A stretch of 40,961 nt of DNA from positions 1-40,961 of the forward strand of contig DGZP01000008.1 in assembly GCA_002398565.1 (NCBI GenBank), read 5' to 3'. Below the pieces are notes generated by a model. That model did not search any database and had not been told where the DNA came from. It saw nothing but the letters and a program-made list of their open reading frames with translations. This stretch comes from Proteiniphilum sp. UBA4977 (GTDB lineage Bacteria; Bacteroidota; Bacteroidia; Bacteroidales; Dysgonomonadaceae). Below are positions 1 to 8,492 of this stretch, piece after piece (within the stretch, counting starts at the first letter, position 1; each line of letters begins with the position of its first letter). The translations under genes and the position numbers were made by a program.

Positions 1-290
1 ACGGATGGATGGAAACGAATACCGCCCTTGTAGGGCCCGATGGCACCATTAAACTGTACGCGATAACCGATGTTAACCTGGACCTTGCCCCTGTCGTCTA
101 CCCAGGGTACCCGAAAGGTAAATATACGATCGGGTTCAACAATACGTTCAATAATGCCCGCTTTCTCAAATTCAGGATGCTGGTTATACACATCTTCAAT
201 GGAAATTAGTACCTCTCTCACTGCCTGCAGGTATTCCGATTCGCCGGGATGTTTTGCCTCAAGCTGTGTCATTATGTCATTCACTTTCAT
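1..290 (-). CDS. gdhA: NADP-type glutamate dehydrogenase, N-terminal part (cut by window edge)
   Basis: Leftward reading frame starting at the ATG at 290 and open to base 1, giving the first 96 residues; the rest lies outside the window. It begins MKVNDIMTQLEAKHPGESEY. Near the end it contains VPWVDDRGKVQVNIGYRVQF followed by NGAIGPYKGGIRFHPS, the signature of hexameric glutamate dehydrogenases; the K in PYKGG is the start of the glutamate-binding segment. The enzyme interconverts 2-oxoglutarate plus ammonium and glutamate in the cytoplasm and is a main route of ammonium assimilation in Bacteroidales. NADP preference is inferred from similarity to the bacterial GdhA type, not from the missing cofactor domain. 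A TATCTTTG -7 element lies about 120 bases upstream. Confidence 0.93.
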   Translation of the reverse strand, partial: MKVNDIMTQLEAKHPGESEYLQAVREVLISIEDVYNQHPEFEKAGIIERIVEPDRIFTFRVPWVDDRGKVQVNIGYRVQFNGAIGPYKGGIRFHPS

Positions 291-408
291 ACAATAATAT
301 TTTATTAGTTTCATTAAGGTCGCAAGAAACTCGCTTTAAATCATCAATAGTGAAATATGGATTGATAATTTCAGTTCATGTAAAAAGGTTATTTTACCTC
401 TAGACCGA

Positions 409-416
409 CAAAGATA
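409..416 (-). promoter_or_regulatory. Candidate -7 promoter box for gdhA
   Basis: TATCTTTG on the minus strand matches the Bacteroidota -7 consensus TAnnTTTG. No clear TTTG -33 element is seen at the right spacing. A start near base 402 would give a leader of about 110 nt. Confidence 0.5.
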
Positions 417-593
417 TAGAATAAATTGGAATATTGATAGTGTAAAAATGAAAAAAACAGTGTCCTCAGCCCTGAGGTTTAACCGAAAGGAGATTGACCG
501 GAGCGAATTGAAATCCATTATAGCAATTACGTTGTTCCGAAGTTACGGTAAATGCGAGCAGTGAAAAATTTCGTTTTTTACCTTTTTAATGTC

Positions 594-601
594 TATTTTT
601 G
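594..601 (+). promoter_or_regulatory. Candidate -7 promoter box for trmB
   Basis: TATTTTTG, an exact TAnnTTTG match followed by C as in many Bacteroidota promoters. Predicted start near 608, leaving a leader of about 90 nt that contains the TCACGG/CCGTGA hairpin at 647-663. Confidence 0.55.
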
Positions 602-698
602 CATCAGAGTTCCCGCGGTCGTGCTGGACACAACCGAAAAGATTCTTCACGGATTCACCGTGATGTAAAAATGGTCATCTTTATCGAATCATTATTTC

Positions 699-1436
699 AT
701 GGCAAAAAATAAACTGGCCAAATTTGCCGATATGGCAACCTATGAAAACGTGTTTCAGTATGCTTTCGACACATTGAAGCAGGAGGGTTTTCCCTTGAAA
801 GGGAGATGGAATACTTATTTTCATAACAACAACCCCATCGTGTTGGAACTGGGATGCGGCAAAGGGGAGTATACGGTGGGGATGGCACGCAAGTTTCCTG
901 GAAAGAACTTTATCGGGGTCGACATCAAGGGTGCACGCATGTGGAAAGGTGCCACGCAGGCACTGGAGGAGAAGCTGGAAAATGTAGCCTTTATCCGCAC
1001 GAACATCGACTTTATTCAATACTTCTTTGCAGAAAATGAAGTATCGGAGATATGGATCACCTTTCCCGACCCCCAGATGAAAAAAGTAAACAAACGGCTT
1101 ACGGGTACTTACTTTATGAAAAAATACAGTGAAATTATCCACGATGATGGCATCGTTCACCTGAAGACAGACAGTAATTTTTTATATATCTATACCCGTG
1201 CAATGATCGCGGAAAACAAACTGAAAGTCCTTTTCGAGACTGATGACCTGTACAATTCAGGCCTCCGGGATGATATCCTCGAAATCCAAACATTCTATGA
1301 ACAACAATGGCGGGAAAGAGGTTTATCTATCAAGTTTATCAAATTCATCTGTTCCGGTGAACGGCGATGGATTGAGCCCGACATTGAAATAGAAAAGGAC
1401 GACTATCGTAGCTTTGGCAGAAATGCAAGAATTTAA
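699..1436 (+). CDS. trmB: tRNA (guanine-N7-)-methyltransferase TrmB
   Basis: A 245-residue protein, usual length for bacterial TrmB. It transfers a methyl group from S-adenosylmethionine to N7 of G46 in the tRNA variable loop. Visible motifs: the SAM-binding motif I VLELGCGKGEYT (about residues 48-59), motif II with FIGVDIKGARMWKGA, and the family hallmark WITFPDPQMKK near residue 120, where the acidic and basic residues contact the target guanosine. The C-terminal part contains HLKTDSNFLY and a final RSFGRNARI. The ATG at 699 is preceded by a promoter and hairpin leader rather than a gene. It stands apart from the neighbouring small S23-type gene, so transcription with it is only possible, not shown. 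Confidence 0.96.
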   Translation: MAKNKLAKFADMATYENVFQYAFDTLKQEGFPLKGRWNTYFHNNNPIVLELGCGKGEYTVGMARKFPGKNFIGVDIKGARMWKGATQALEEKLENVAFIRTNIDFIQYFFAENEVSEIWITFPDPQMKKVNKRLTGTYFMKKYSEIIHDDGIVHLKTDSNFLYIYTRAMIAENKLKVLFETDDLYNSGLRDDILEIQTFYEQQWRERGLSIKFIKFICSGERRWIEPDIEIEKDDYRSFGRNARI

Positions 1437-1437
1437 A

Positions 1438-1478
1438 GTGATTAAATGATGTGACGATTTAATGATGTGATGATTATG
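1438..1478. repeat. Short imperfect direct repeat before the S23-type gene
   Basis: The word AATGATGTGA occurs twice (1444-1453 and 1461-1470), each followed by a CGATT/TGATT-like tail, giving an imperfect tandem of about 17 bases that runs into the start of the S23-type gene. It explains the cluster of alternative ATG/GTG starts there. Confidence 0.6.
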
Positions 1479-1823
1479 AATAGAAATGAGATAGTGGAAG
1501 TTAGTTTTGATTTCGCTCTGCAAATTATTTCTTTTTGTGAAAAATTAGAGGAAAGCAAAAAATTCATTATTGCAAACCAGCTATTAAAATCAGGGACATC
1601 TATAGGAGCCAATATTCGCGAAGCACAAAATGCTGAGAGCATCACAGATTTCTTACACAAAATTAAAATCGCTGCAAAAGAGGCCGAAGAAACGGAATAC
1701 TGGCTTTTATTATGCGAAAAATCCGAAAATTATCCTTTGACAGATGAACTATTAACAAAAATAATCAGCATCAAAAAATTACTGGCAAAGATCATTTCTT
1801 CAACAAGAAAAAAAATCTGCTAA
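1476..1823 (+). CDS. Four-helix-bundle protein (S23 / 23S rRNA intervening-sequence type)
   Basis: A 115-residue helical protein with the family pattern: an early EVSFDFALQI segment, then KSGTSIGANIREAQNAES and FLHKIKIAAKEAEETEYWL. Members fold as four-helix bundles that form pentamers; some are encoded inside 23S rRNA intervening sequences in Leptospira and Coxiella, but free-standing copies such as this are common in Bacteroidota and have no established function. Earlier in-frame starts exist at 1467 (GTG) and 1470 (ATG); I chose 1476, where MNRNEIVE begins. The gene is AT-rich compared with its neighbours and sits between short repeated words (1438-1478 and 1831-1843), which suggests later insertion between trmB and mrp. 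Confidence 0.85.
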   Translation: MNRNEIVEVSFDFALQIISFCEKLEESKKFIIANQLLKSGTSIGANIREAQNAESITDFLHKIKIAAKEAEETEYWLLLCEKSENYPLTDELLTKIISIKKLLAKIISSTRKKIC

Positions 1824-1830
1824 TCTCTAA

Positions 1831-1843
1831 ATCAGCAAATCAA
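1831..1843. repeat. ATCAGCAAATCAA repeat, copy 1 (upstream of mrp)
   Basis: A 13-base word that recurs exactly at 3041-3053 and, with one change, at 3057-3069, so it brackets the mrp gene on both sides. Confidence 0.6.
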
Positions 1844-1854
1844 AAAATCATTAT

Positions 1855-2964
1855 ATGGCAATATATCCCCAATTAATTATCGATGCACTGAAAAATGTAC
1901 GTTACCCCGGAACAGGACAGGACATCGTCTCTGCCGGCATGGTAGCCGACGACATCCGCATTGATGGTATGAAAGTGAGTTTCTCGCTCGTTACCGAAAA
2001 GGCACACGACCCTTTCATCAAATCGGTTGTGAAGATGGCAGAACAGGCAGTCCTGACTTATGCCGGCGCGGATATCGACATCAAAGGCAATATCTCGGTG
2101 AAGTCGAAGCAGTCTCCCCGCGCCGACCTGCCCGACCTTCTGCCCGGAGTGAAGAACATCGTCGCTGTCGCATCCGGGAAGGGAGGCGTAGGGAAAAGCA
2201 CTGTCTGTACCAATCTGGCCGTGGCATTGGCACAAAAGGGATATAAGGTAGGCCTGCTGGATGCCGACATTTTCGGCCCTTCCGTGCCCAAGATGTTCGA
2301 CGTGGAAGATCAGGGGCCGATGATGGAACAGGTTGATGGGCGCGACATGATGGTCCCTATCGAGAATTATGGGGTGAAGATGCTCTCCATCGGCTTCTTT
2401 GTCAACAAATCGGATGCGGTGGTCTGGCGTGGCGCCATGGCCAGTAACGCTCTGAAGCAACTTATCGGGGATGCCCACTGGGGTGAACTGGATTATTTCC
2501 TCATCGACTTCCCTCCCGGCACAAGCGATATCCATCTCACACTGGTACAAACGCTGCCTATCACGGGTGCAGTGATTGTGAGTACCCCCCAGGAAGTGGC
2601 GCTGGCCGATGCTCGAAAGGGTATCAGCATGTTCACAGCCGACAAGGTAAACGTGCCTATTCTGGGACTGGTGGAAAACATGGCCTGGTTCACTCCTGCC
2701 GAGTTGCCGGAGAACAGGTATTATATTTTCGGAAGAGATGGTTGCAAGCGGTTGGCCGAAGAACAGGGATATGCCCTGCTGGGACAGATACCCATTGTGC
2801 AGAGCATCCGGGAAGGAGGCGACGACGGTCGCCCCGTAGCACTGAATGCCGACAGCATCACCGGCATGGCATTTGCCGCACTTGCTGATAATCTGGTATC
2901 AGCCGTCGATAAACGTAACCGGGAGCTTCCCGGGACAAAAATCGTGGAAGTACAGAAGCACTAA
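1855..2964 (+). CDS. mrp: Mrp/ApbC-family iron-sulfur cluster carrier ATPase
   Basis: A 369-residue cytoplasmic P-loop ATPase that, by family, holds and transfers Fe-S clusters to apoproteins. Residues 1 to about 90 form a MIP18/DUF59-type domain; the ATPase follows with the deviant Walker A GKGGVGKS at 108-115, switch region LLDADIFGPS (about 134-143) and LIDFPPGTSD. The usual CxxC cluster-binding pair expected just after the ENM motif is absent: the segment reads ENMAWFTPAELPENRYYIFG with no cysteine, and only two cysteines occur in the whole protein (in STVCTN and GRDGCK). From memory this is common in Bacteroidota Mrp proteins, so cluster binding, if it occurs, must be arranged differently. 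The start is the ATG at 1855, just after a repeat. Confidence 0.93.
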   Translation: MAIYPQLIIDALKNVRYPGTGQDIVSAGMVADDIRIDGMKVSFSLVTEKAHDPFIKSVVKMAEQAVLTYAGADIDIKGNISVKSKQSPRADLPDLLPGVKNIVAVASGKGGVGKSTVCTNLAVALAQKGYKVGLLDADIFGPSVPKMFDVEDQGPMMEQVDGRDMMVPIENYGVKMLSIGFFVNKSDAVVWRGAMASNALKQLIGDAHWGELDYFLIDFPPGTSDIHLTLVQTLPITGAVIVSTPQEVALADARKGISMFTADKVNVPILGLVENMAWFTPAELPENRYYIFGRDGCKRLAEEQGYALLGQIPIVQSIREGGDDGRPVALNADSITGMAFAALADNLVSAVDKRNRELPGTKIVEVQKH

Positions 2965-2990
2965 CTAATTAGCAGCTTAGCAGGAATAAC

Positions 2991-3069
2991 ACAACTGCAC
3001 AACTGCACAGCTGCGTATCAACAAAAAGGCATAGTTGCACATCAGCAAATCAATTCATCAGCAAATTAA
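2991..3069. repeat. Short tandem and dispersed repeats between mrp and the Nudix gene
   Basis: Three consecutive 8-base units, ACAACTGC, ACAACTGC and ACAGCTGC (2991-3014), are followed by ATCAGCAAATCAA (3041-3053) and ATCAGCAAATTAA (3057-3069). The second type matches the repeat at 1831-1843 upstream of mrp. Confidence 0.65.
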
Positions 3070-3073
3070 TCTC

Positions 3074-3613
3074 ATGGCTCATCCCCTGCATCAGTTTCGG
3101 TTCTGCCCGAAGTGTGGTTCTTCGCAGTTCGAGGAAAACAATGAAAAATCGAAGAAGTGTGTCGCATGCGGCTTTGTCTACTACTTCAATTCCTCTGCTG
3201 CCGTGGTGGCTGTGATTGAAAATGCAAAAGGCGAAATTCTGGTCGCCCGCAGGGCAAAGGATCCGGCAAAGGGAACCCTCGACCTTCCCGGCGGTTTCGT
3301 CGACATGCATGAGACAGCCGAAGAGGCAATCCGCAGGGAAGTCGTGGAAGAAACAACCCTTCGTGTTACTTCGTCCGAATATCTTTTCTCCATTCCGAAT
3401 ATTTATGTATATTCGGGCTTTGAAGTCCATACCGTGGATATGTTTTTTCGCTGCCTTGTCGATGATTTTCAAGGATTACACCCTCATGACGATGTATCGG
3501 AACTGCAGTTCACTCCTCCGGACAAACTCTCTCCGGCAGACTTCGGGCTTACGTCGATCAGACAGGGAGTGGAAAAATTACTCCCGGAACTAAAACAAAA
3601 AAAGAGACCGTAA
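3074..3613 (+). CDS. Zinc-ribbon Nudix hydrolase
   Basis: A 179-residue protein with a Nudix hydrolase domain, a family that cleaves nucleoside diphosphates linked to another group; the substrate cannot be read from sequence. The N-terminus has a four-cysteine zinc ribbon (FCPKCG and KKCVACGF), as in NudC-like enzymes. The Nudix box is GGFVDMHETAEEAIRREVVE followed by ETTL; the metal-binding REVVEE core is intact, but the Gly usually found near its end is Thr. I start at the ATG at 3074 (MAHPLHQFRF), because the longer frame from 3035 runs through the repeat region. Its stop codon overlaps a small hairpin that reaches into the next gene's ribosome-binding area. Confidence 0.9.
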   Translation: MAHPLHQFRFCPKCGSSQFEENNEKSKKCVACGFVYYFNSSAAVVAVIENAKGEILVARRAKDPAKGTLDLPGGFVDMHETAEEAIRREVVEETTLRVTSSEYLFSIPNIYVYSGFEVHTVDMFFRCLVDDFQGLHPHDDVSELQFTPPDKLSPADFGLTSIRQGVEKLLPELKQKKRP

Positions 3614-3631
3614 AAAATTCAATTACGGAGG
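3608..3631 (+). promoter_or_regulatory. Hairpin over the Nudix stop codon, adjoining a GGAGG element
   Basis: CCGTAA (3608-3613) pairs with TTACGG (3623-3628) across a 9-base loop. The 3' arm shares its final GG with a GGAGG sequence at 3627-3631, which lies 19 bases ahead of the TPR gene's ATG. It could dampen either readthrough or initiation; stability is modest. Confidence 0.35.
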
Positions 3632-3650
3632 AATCATAAAAATCCAGAAT

Positions 3651-6638
3651 ATGAAGAAAATCATCTTACTGTTTACCCTTACCCTTTTCACACAGATTTT
3701 ACCTGCCCAGAAAACCACATACCATTCCGGGCATGAAAATATGTATAATCTCGGCAAAGAGATGTTTCTTGAAGGAAACTATACCGGCGCACAGGATCTC
3801 CTGGCTGAATTTATAAAGGTGAGCTCCGATGCAATGCTGAAAGAAGAGGCTGCTTACATGATGGCAGTGTCATCATTCCACCGTGGCCATGAAAAAAGCG
3901 GTGGAGAATTGAAATATTTTCTTGCAGCACATCCGGAAACAGTACATCGCCATGAAATAAGCTTTCTGGTTGGTTCATTCTATTTCGACCGAAAGGAATG
4001 GGAATCTGCAAGGATGTGGTTCAACCAATCCGATCTTGACTACCTGACTCTTTCAGAACAGGAAGATTACAGCTTCCGGGCAGGTTATACCGAATTGCAG
4101 CTGGACAATAAAGAGGAGGCTGCCCGCTACTTCGGGTTGCTCTCACAAAATAGCAGCAAATACCGGGATGCAGGTAATTTCTATCTGGGATACATCGACT
4201 ATTCAAATAAAAACTACCAGGCCGCGCTACAACGGTTCCAGCGTCTGAAGGATCATCCCCAATATCAGGAGGAGGTGGCTTTTTACACGGCTCAGGCAGC
4301 TTTTTTTGATGGAAAACCGGATGAAGCGATCCGTCTCGCAGGTTCATTTCTGACACGATTTCCACAGAGCAATCACCTCACAGAAATGAACAGGGTGCTC
4401 GGTAACAGCCACTATCGTCTGGGAGAGCCTTCACGGGCAATTCCATATTACGAGTACTATCTTACGCACGTAGAGAAGCCGCTGCGCGGCGATGCCTATT
4501 TTCTGGGATTGTCTTATTTCGAGACAGGCAAATTCAACGAAGCGGCAGCCATGTTTCAGCAAGCCGTGGGAGAAGCGGATGCGCTCACTCAGAATGCACA
4601 ACTTCAACTGGGACAAACTTATCTGAAACTCAACCAGAAACAGCCGGCCCAGATGGCTTTCGAAGCGGCTACCAGAAACAACTTCAATCCTCAAGTCAGG
4701 GAAACAGCCATGTTTAACTACGCACTGCTGGCACATCAGACCAACTTCTCAGTGTTTAGTGAATCGATCAACCTCTTCGAAAATTTCCTCCGGGAATATC
4801 CCAATTCCCCCTATACCAATCAGGTTAATGATATCCTCGCGGAGACGTTTCTTACCACCAAAGATTATCAGGCAGCCCTGAAAGCCATTGACCGGATCAA
4901 TAATCCCGGTCGGCGCATCCTTGAAGCCAAGCAGATGGTACTCTTTCAGTTGGGAGCACAGGAATTCATCAACGGGAATATGAACGAAGCAGTGCAATAT
5001 TTTAACAACAGTATCGGTATGGGAAACTACGATGCCAAGGCTCGCAACAATGCGTACTACTGGCGTGGGGAATCATGGTACCGAATGGGAAATTACATCA
5101 ATGCCGCAAACGACTTACGTCAGTTTACACAAAACGCAGCCCCTGGTGATGAGAATTATGCCACCGGATGGTACAACCTCGGATACGCGCTCTTTAAACA
5201 ACAACAGTACGGACAGGCTGTGACGGCCTTTGAGCGTTACCTTTCTACAGAAACCGACCGTAGAAAAAACGAATATGCCGATGCACTTAATCGTGTGGGC
5301 GACAGCTATTACTTCAACCGCAGCTTTGATGAAGCAGAACGTTATTACTCCCAGGCTGCCGCTGTGAATCCGGGCGCTGCCGACTATGCTGCCTATCAAC
5401 GCGCTTTCGTGATGGGACTGCAACATAACTATCAGGGTAAAATAACCGCACTCGACAACCTGATGCGGCAATACCCCAACTCACAGTATTTCGATGACGC
5501 ACTCTACGAAAAAAGCAGGGCTCTCACCATGCTTAACCGTGAAAATGAAGCCATTACAGTATTACAGCGGCTCGTAAACGAATTTCCGGGAAGCGTATTG
5601 GCTTCACAGGGTGGCGTGCAGCTGGGCCAGTTGTATTACAATACAGGTAATTACCAGCAGAGCATTGCCGCCTATAAAAATGTGATCTCCCGCTTCCCCG
5701 GATCGGATGATGCACGGAATGCGCTGGCTTCCCTGGAGACCGTTTATCGCGACATGAATGACGTGCAGTCCTATGTGAATTACGCAAACGCGCTTCCCGG
5801 CGGCATGCGTATTACGGTATCGCGTCAGGATTCACTTACCTACCTGGCTGCCGAAAGTGTCTTTATGCGAGGAAACCGTGCCGATGCCGCCTCGTCGATG
5901 AACCGTTACCTGCAGACTTATCCCAACGGTGCCTACAGCAGTGACGCACATTATTATCTGGGCATGATTGCCGAGGAGAAAAAAGATGAACAACAGGCTC
6001 TGTCTCATTACCGGAAGGTGATTGATGCAAGCAATGTGAAGTTCCTCGACAATGCACTTCTTTATACGGCAAGGGTGGAGTATAAAAACGGGAACTACCG
6101 ACAGGCACTGGCCGACTATTCACGGCTGGCCTCCTCAGCCAGAAATATTGCAAACAAACAGAATGGACAACTGGGTGTGGCACGTACGCAAACGGCTCTG
6201 GGAGGTAATCATGAAGCAGCAAGAGCAGCCACGGAATTACTGGCAGGCAGCAACCTGTCTCCGGAAACGGTGACCGAAGCCAGGTACCTGCGCGGCAAGG
6301 CTTATCAGAAGGTGAACGAGAACGACAATGCAATGGCAGATTTTCAGTTTCTGGCAAATGATACCCGCAGCATTTATGGCGCAGAAGCGCAGTTTATTCT
6401 GGCAGACACCTATTACCGGTGGAAATCCTATGACCGGGCCGAAGCACAGGTGAAAGAGTTTATGCAAAAGGGAACACCCCATCAGTACTGGATGGCCCGT
6501 GCACTCATCGTACTCTCTGATACTTACCAGGCGAAAGGCGATGAATTTCAGGCCCGCCAGTATCTGGAAAGTCTGAAAAACAATTATAAAGGCGGTGAAG
6601 CCGACATCCAGCAAATGATCAATGAACGTCTCCGCTAA
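3651..6638 (+). CDS. Large secreted tetratricopeptide-repeat protein
   Basis: A 995-residue protein with a clear signal peptide (MKKIILLFTLTLFTQILPAQ), so it acts in the periplasm or at the outer membrane. Almost the whole mature chain is TPR-type helical repeats: recurrent YxxGxYxxAxxxFxxxLxxxP units such as LYEKSRALTMLNRENEAITV, often with P-N-S or P-G-S at unit ends, as in BamD/YbgF-like TPRs. No enzymatic domain is visible. TPR arrays of this type hold partner proteins or peptidoglycan-associated complexes. The next gene encodes an outer-membrane barrel and the one after that a class A PBP, so a role in envelope assembly is the most reasonable inference. I do not recognise a named family member. 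Confidence 0.85.
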   Translation: MKKIILLFTLTLFTQILPAQKTTYHSGHENMYNLGKEMFLEGNYTGAQDLLAEFIKVSSDAMLKEEAAYMMAVSSFHRGHEKSGGELKYFLAAHPETVHRHEISFLVGSFYFDRKEWESARMWFNQSDLDYLTLSEQEDYSFRAGYTELQLDNKEEAARYFGLLSQNSSKYRDAGNFYLGYIDYSNKNYQAALQRFQRLKDHPQYQEEVAFYTAQAAFFDGKPDEAIRLAGSFLTRFPQSNHLTEMNRVLGNSHYRLGEPSRAIPYYEYYLTHVEKPLRGDAYFLGLSYFETGKFNEAAAMFQQAVGEADALTQNAQLQLGQTYLKLNQKQPAQMAFEAATRNNFNPQVRETAMFNYALLAHQTNFSVFSESINLFENFLREYPNSPYTNQVNDILAETFLTTKDYQAALKAIDRINNPGRRILEAKQMVLFQLGAQEFINGNMNEAVQYFNNSIGMGNYDAKARNNAYYWRGESWYRMGNYINAANDLRQFTQNAAPGDENYATGWYNLGYALFKQQQYGQAVTAFERYLSTETDRRKNEYADALNRVGDSYYFNRSFDEAERYYSQAAAVNPGAADYAAYQRAFVMGLQHNYQGKITALDNLMRQYPNSQYFDDALYEKSRALTMLNRENEAITVLQRLVNEFPGSVLASQGGVQLGQLYYNTGNYQQSIAAYKNVISRFPGSDDARNALASLETVYRDMNDVQSYVNYANALPGGMRITVSRQDSLTYLAAESVFMRGNRADAASSMNRYLQTYPNGAYSSDAHYYLGMIAEEKKDEQQALSHYRKVIDASNVKFLDNALLYTARVEYKNGNYRQALADYSRLASSARNIANKQNGQLGVARTQTALGGNHEAARAATELLAGSNLSPETVTEARYLRGKAYQKVNENDNAMADFQFLANDTRSIYGAEAQFILADTYYRWKSYDRAEAQVKEFMQKGTPHQYWMARALIVLSDTYQAKGDEFQARQYLESLKNNYKGGEADIQQMINERLR

Positions 6639-6698
6639 AAAACAACCGCGAAGCCGAATAACGAGAATAAAGTGAACCAAATAGTGAACATAAACTGT

Positions 6699-8411
6699 AT
6701 GAAGAAGATATATATTATAATGGTAATCCTGGCACTTTCAGCCGGTTTATTTGCCCAAACGCAGGACTCGCTGTTGCGCAGACAGCTTGAACTGGAGCGT
6801 GATTTCAACCCCACGCTGCTCGATGCCGATAAGATCAACTCACTCCCCGCACTGCGGGAGCCGTCGGTACAAAAGGCCAACACCAACTATTCCACCTGGG
6901 CGGGACGGATTACCCCGCCGCTGGAGATTGCTTTGCCCCGCCCCGCAGGCATCATGACGGATATTCCGTTCAACCTTAAAAAAGGGTATCTCTCTTTTCA
7001 TGCCGGTAATTATGCCAACATCGACGGCGCCTTCGGATATCGTCTGGTAGACCAGCCGAAGCATAACCTGGCATTTACTTTCCTGCACAACTCCACCAAC
7101 GGGGATATAAACTACCTGCAGGAGGATTCGAACCCTGCAGGAAACACAGCATACTTCATGGATAACCTGGGAAAGCTGGCTTACAAACACGATGCCGACG
7201 CCATACTGCTTAACATGCACCTCTCATACCTGAACTCCGGCTTCAATTATTATGGGAACAGCTTTGAAAATGAACGCTATTTCGAAAATGAAAAACAACG
7301 CCTGGGCGTGTTCAATTCGCACCTGGGTCTGGCCTCGAAAGAATCGGACCGACTGAACTACAGGGGATCGCTCGATTTCAGTAATTTTTCCACCAAATTC
7401 GGCTACGATCTCAATGGTGACCCCATCAGGGGCAACCAGTTGAACGTGACTGCCGGATTCGACAAGCCTTTCAGGAATATCAACACCAAGGCAGGGGTAG
7501 ATGGAAGCTTGTTCACCACCGTGTACAGAAATGACTTTGATAACTATTTTCTGATCAATGCCGCCCCCTACGTCCTCTTTGGAGGATTAAACCGAAGTGC
7601 CCGCCTGGGTGTGGATGTGCTCTTTCAGGATGCCGATAAGATAAGGGTACGTGTGGTTCCGAATGTGAAACTGCATCTGGGGCTGACCGATAAGACATCG
7701 CTTTATGCCAATATTCACGGCGGATTCCAACACAACACCTTCCTGGATATGATGAATGAATCGCGATACTTCCTGCATGATGCTTCTGTAAAACCGGCTT
7801 TCTCCATCGTGGATATCGATGGCGGCGTAAAAATAGGTGAAGCCAATGGATTCCGCATCGACCTGTTTGGCGGTTTCCGGAAAACAGATGATGCGCATTT
7901 TCTTATTCACCACGGTCAGGAAGTGATGGGGGGAGATATCCCGGGAAACTTCAGAGAAGTTTTGTACCCTGTTTACGGTGATCTTACTCATTCACACATC
8001 GGTGGAATAATCCAGTCGAACATATGGTCCCCATTGGATATTTCACTCCGGCTAAAAAAGAATTTCTATGATGTAACCAACATGACCATTGGCGATGTGG
8101 ATGTCACAAATCCCAGGGCATATAACCAGCCGGGGTTTGAAGTCGATTTGCGTGCTTCCCTGGATATAATACAAAGTCTGAAATTTACACTCAATTATTA
8201 CATGGCGGGAGACCGGTGGAGTTATTACCAGGGCATTGAACGGGAAATGGATGCCATCAACGATCTGAACCTGGGAGGCGTCTATGAAATAAGTGATGCT
8301 TTCTCGCTGAGTATACGGGTGAATAATCTGTTGTCACATAAATACGATATATGGTACGGACATCCGGCTCAGGGTCTGAATGCTTCGGGAGGTTTCTCGT
8401 TTAAATTTTAA
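6699..8411 (+). CDS. Outer-membrane beta-barrel protein (TonB-receptor-like barrel without plug)
   Basis: A 570-residue exported protein starting at the ATG at 6699, where MKKIYIIMVILALSAGLFAQ gives a signal peptide; the upstream GTG at 6672 would only add a non-signal extension. The mature chain consists of alternating aromatic-rich strands and loops typical of outer-membrane barrels, such as YLSFHAGNYANIDGAFGYRL, and ends in GGFSFKF with a terminal Phe, the usual barrel-insertion signal. I see neither a plug domain nor a TonB box near the N-terminus. The gene follows the TPR gene by 60 bases and is probably co-transcribed with it. A paired barrel and periplasmic TPR partner is the likely arrangement; the substrate is unknown. 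Confidence 0.82.
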   Translation: MKKIYIIMVILALSAGLFAQTQDSLLRRQLELERDFNPTLLDADKINSLPALREPSVQKANTNYSTWAGRITPPLEIALPRPAGIMTDIPFNLKKGYLSFHAGNYANIDGAFGYRLVDQPKHNLAFTFLHNSTNGDINYLQEDSNPAGNTAYFMDNLGKLAYKHDADAILLNMHLSYLNSGFNYYGNSFENERYFENEKQRLGVFNSHLGLASKESDRLNYRGSLDFSNFSTKFGYDLNGDPIRGNQLNVTAGFDKPFRNINTKAGVDGSLFTTVYRNDFDNYFLINAAPYVLFGGLNRSARLGVDVLFQDADKIRVRVVPNVKLHLGLTDKTSLYANIHGGFQHNTFLDMMNESRYFLHDASVKPAFSIVDIDGGVKIGEANGFRIDLFGGFRKTDDAHFLIHHGQEVMGGDIPGNFREVLYPVYGDLTHSHIGGIIQSNIWSPLDISLRLKKNFYDVTNMTIGDVDVTNPRAYNQPGFEVDLRASLDIIQSLKFTLNYYMAGDRWSYYQGIEREMDAINDLNLGGVYEISDAFSLSIRVNNLLSHKYDIWYGHPAQGLNASGGFSFKF

Positions 8412-8492
8412 AGGCGCCATGTGCGGATTTTGTAAAATTGAGAAGGAAACTATTTTTAATACTTCTTCCTTCTTGTTTCCAATGGTTTTGTG

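Larger units (their letters stand above)
291..698. other. Divergent intergenic region between gdhA and trmB
   Basis: About 400 bases without a convincing gene. It holds the leftward gdhA -7 box (409-416), a short perfect inverted repeat CCTCAG-cc-CTGAGG (464-477), the rightward trmB -7 box (594-601) and a 6-bp hairpin TCACGG/CCGTGA (647-663) in the trmB leader. The leftward frame at 336-518 has no recognisable features, so I do not call it a gene. Confidence 0.6.

Noticed and set aside
336..518. Leftward 60-codon frame between gdhA and trmB
   Set aside because: It overlaps the gdhA promoter region, has no recognised motif, and its translation looks like AT-rich chance sequence.
681..1160. 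Leftward frame of 159 codons over trmB
   Set aside because: Antisense shadow of trmB; no motif, no promoter box.
1873..2550. Leftward frame of 225 codons inside mrp
   Set aside because: It lies wholly antisense to a well-conserved ATPase gene and its translation has no recognisable domain.
5863..6357. Leftward frame of 164 codons over the TPR gene
   Set aside because: Antisense shadow with Pro/Ser/His-rich, low-information translation.
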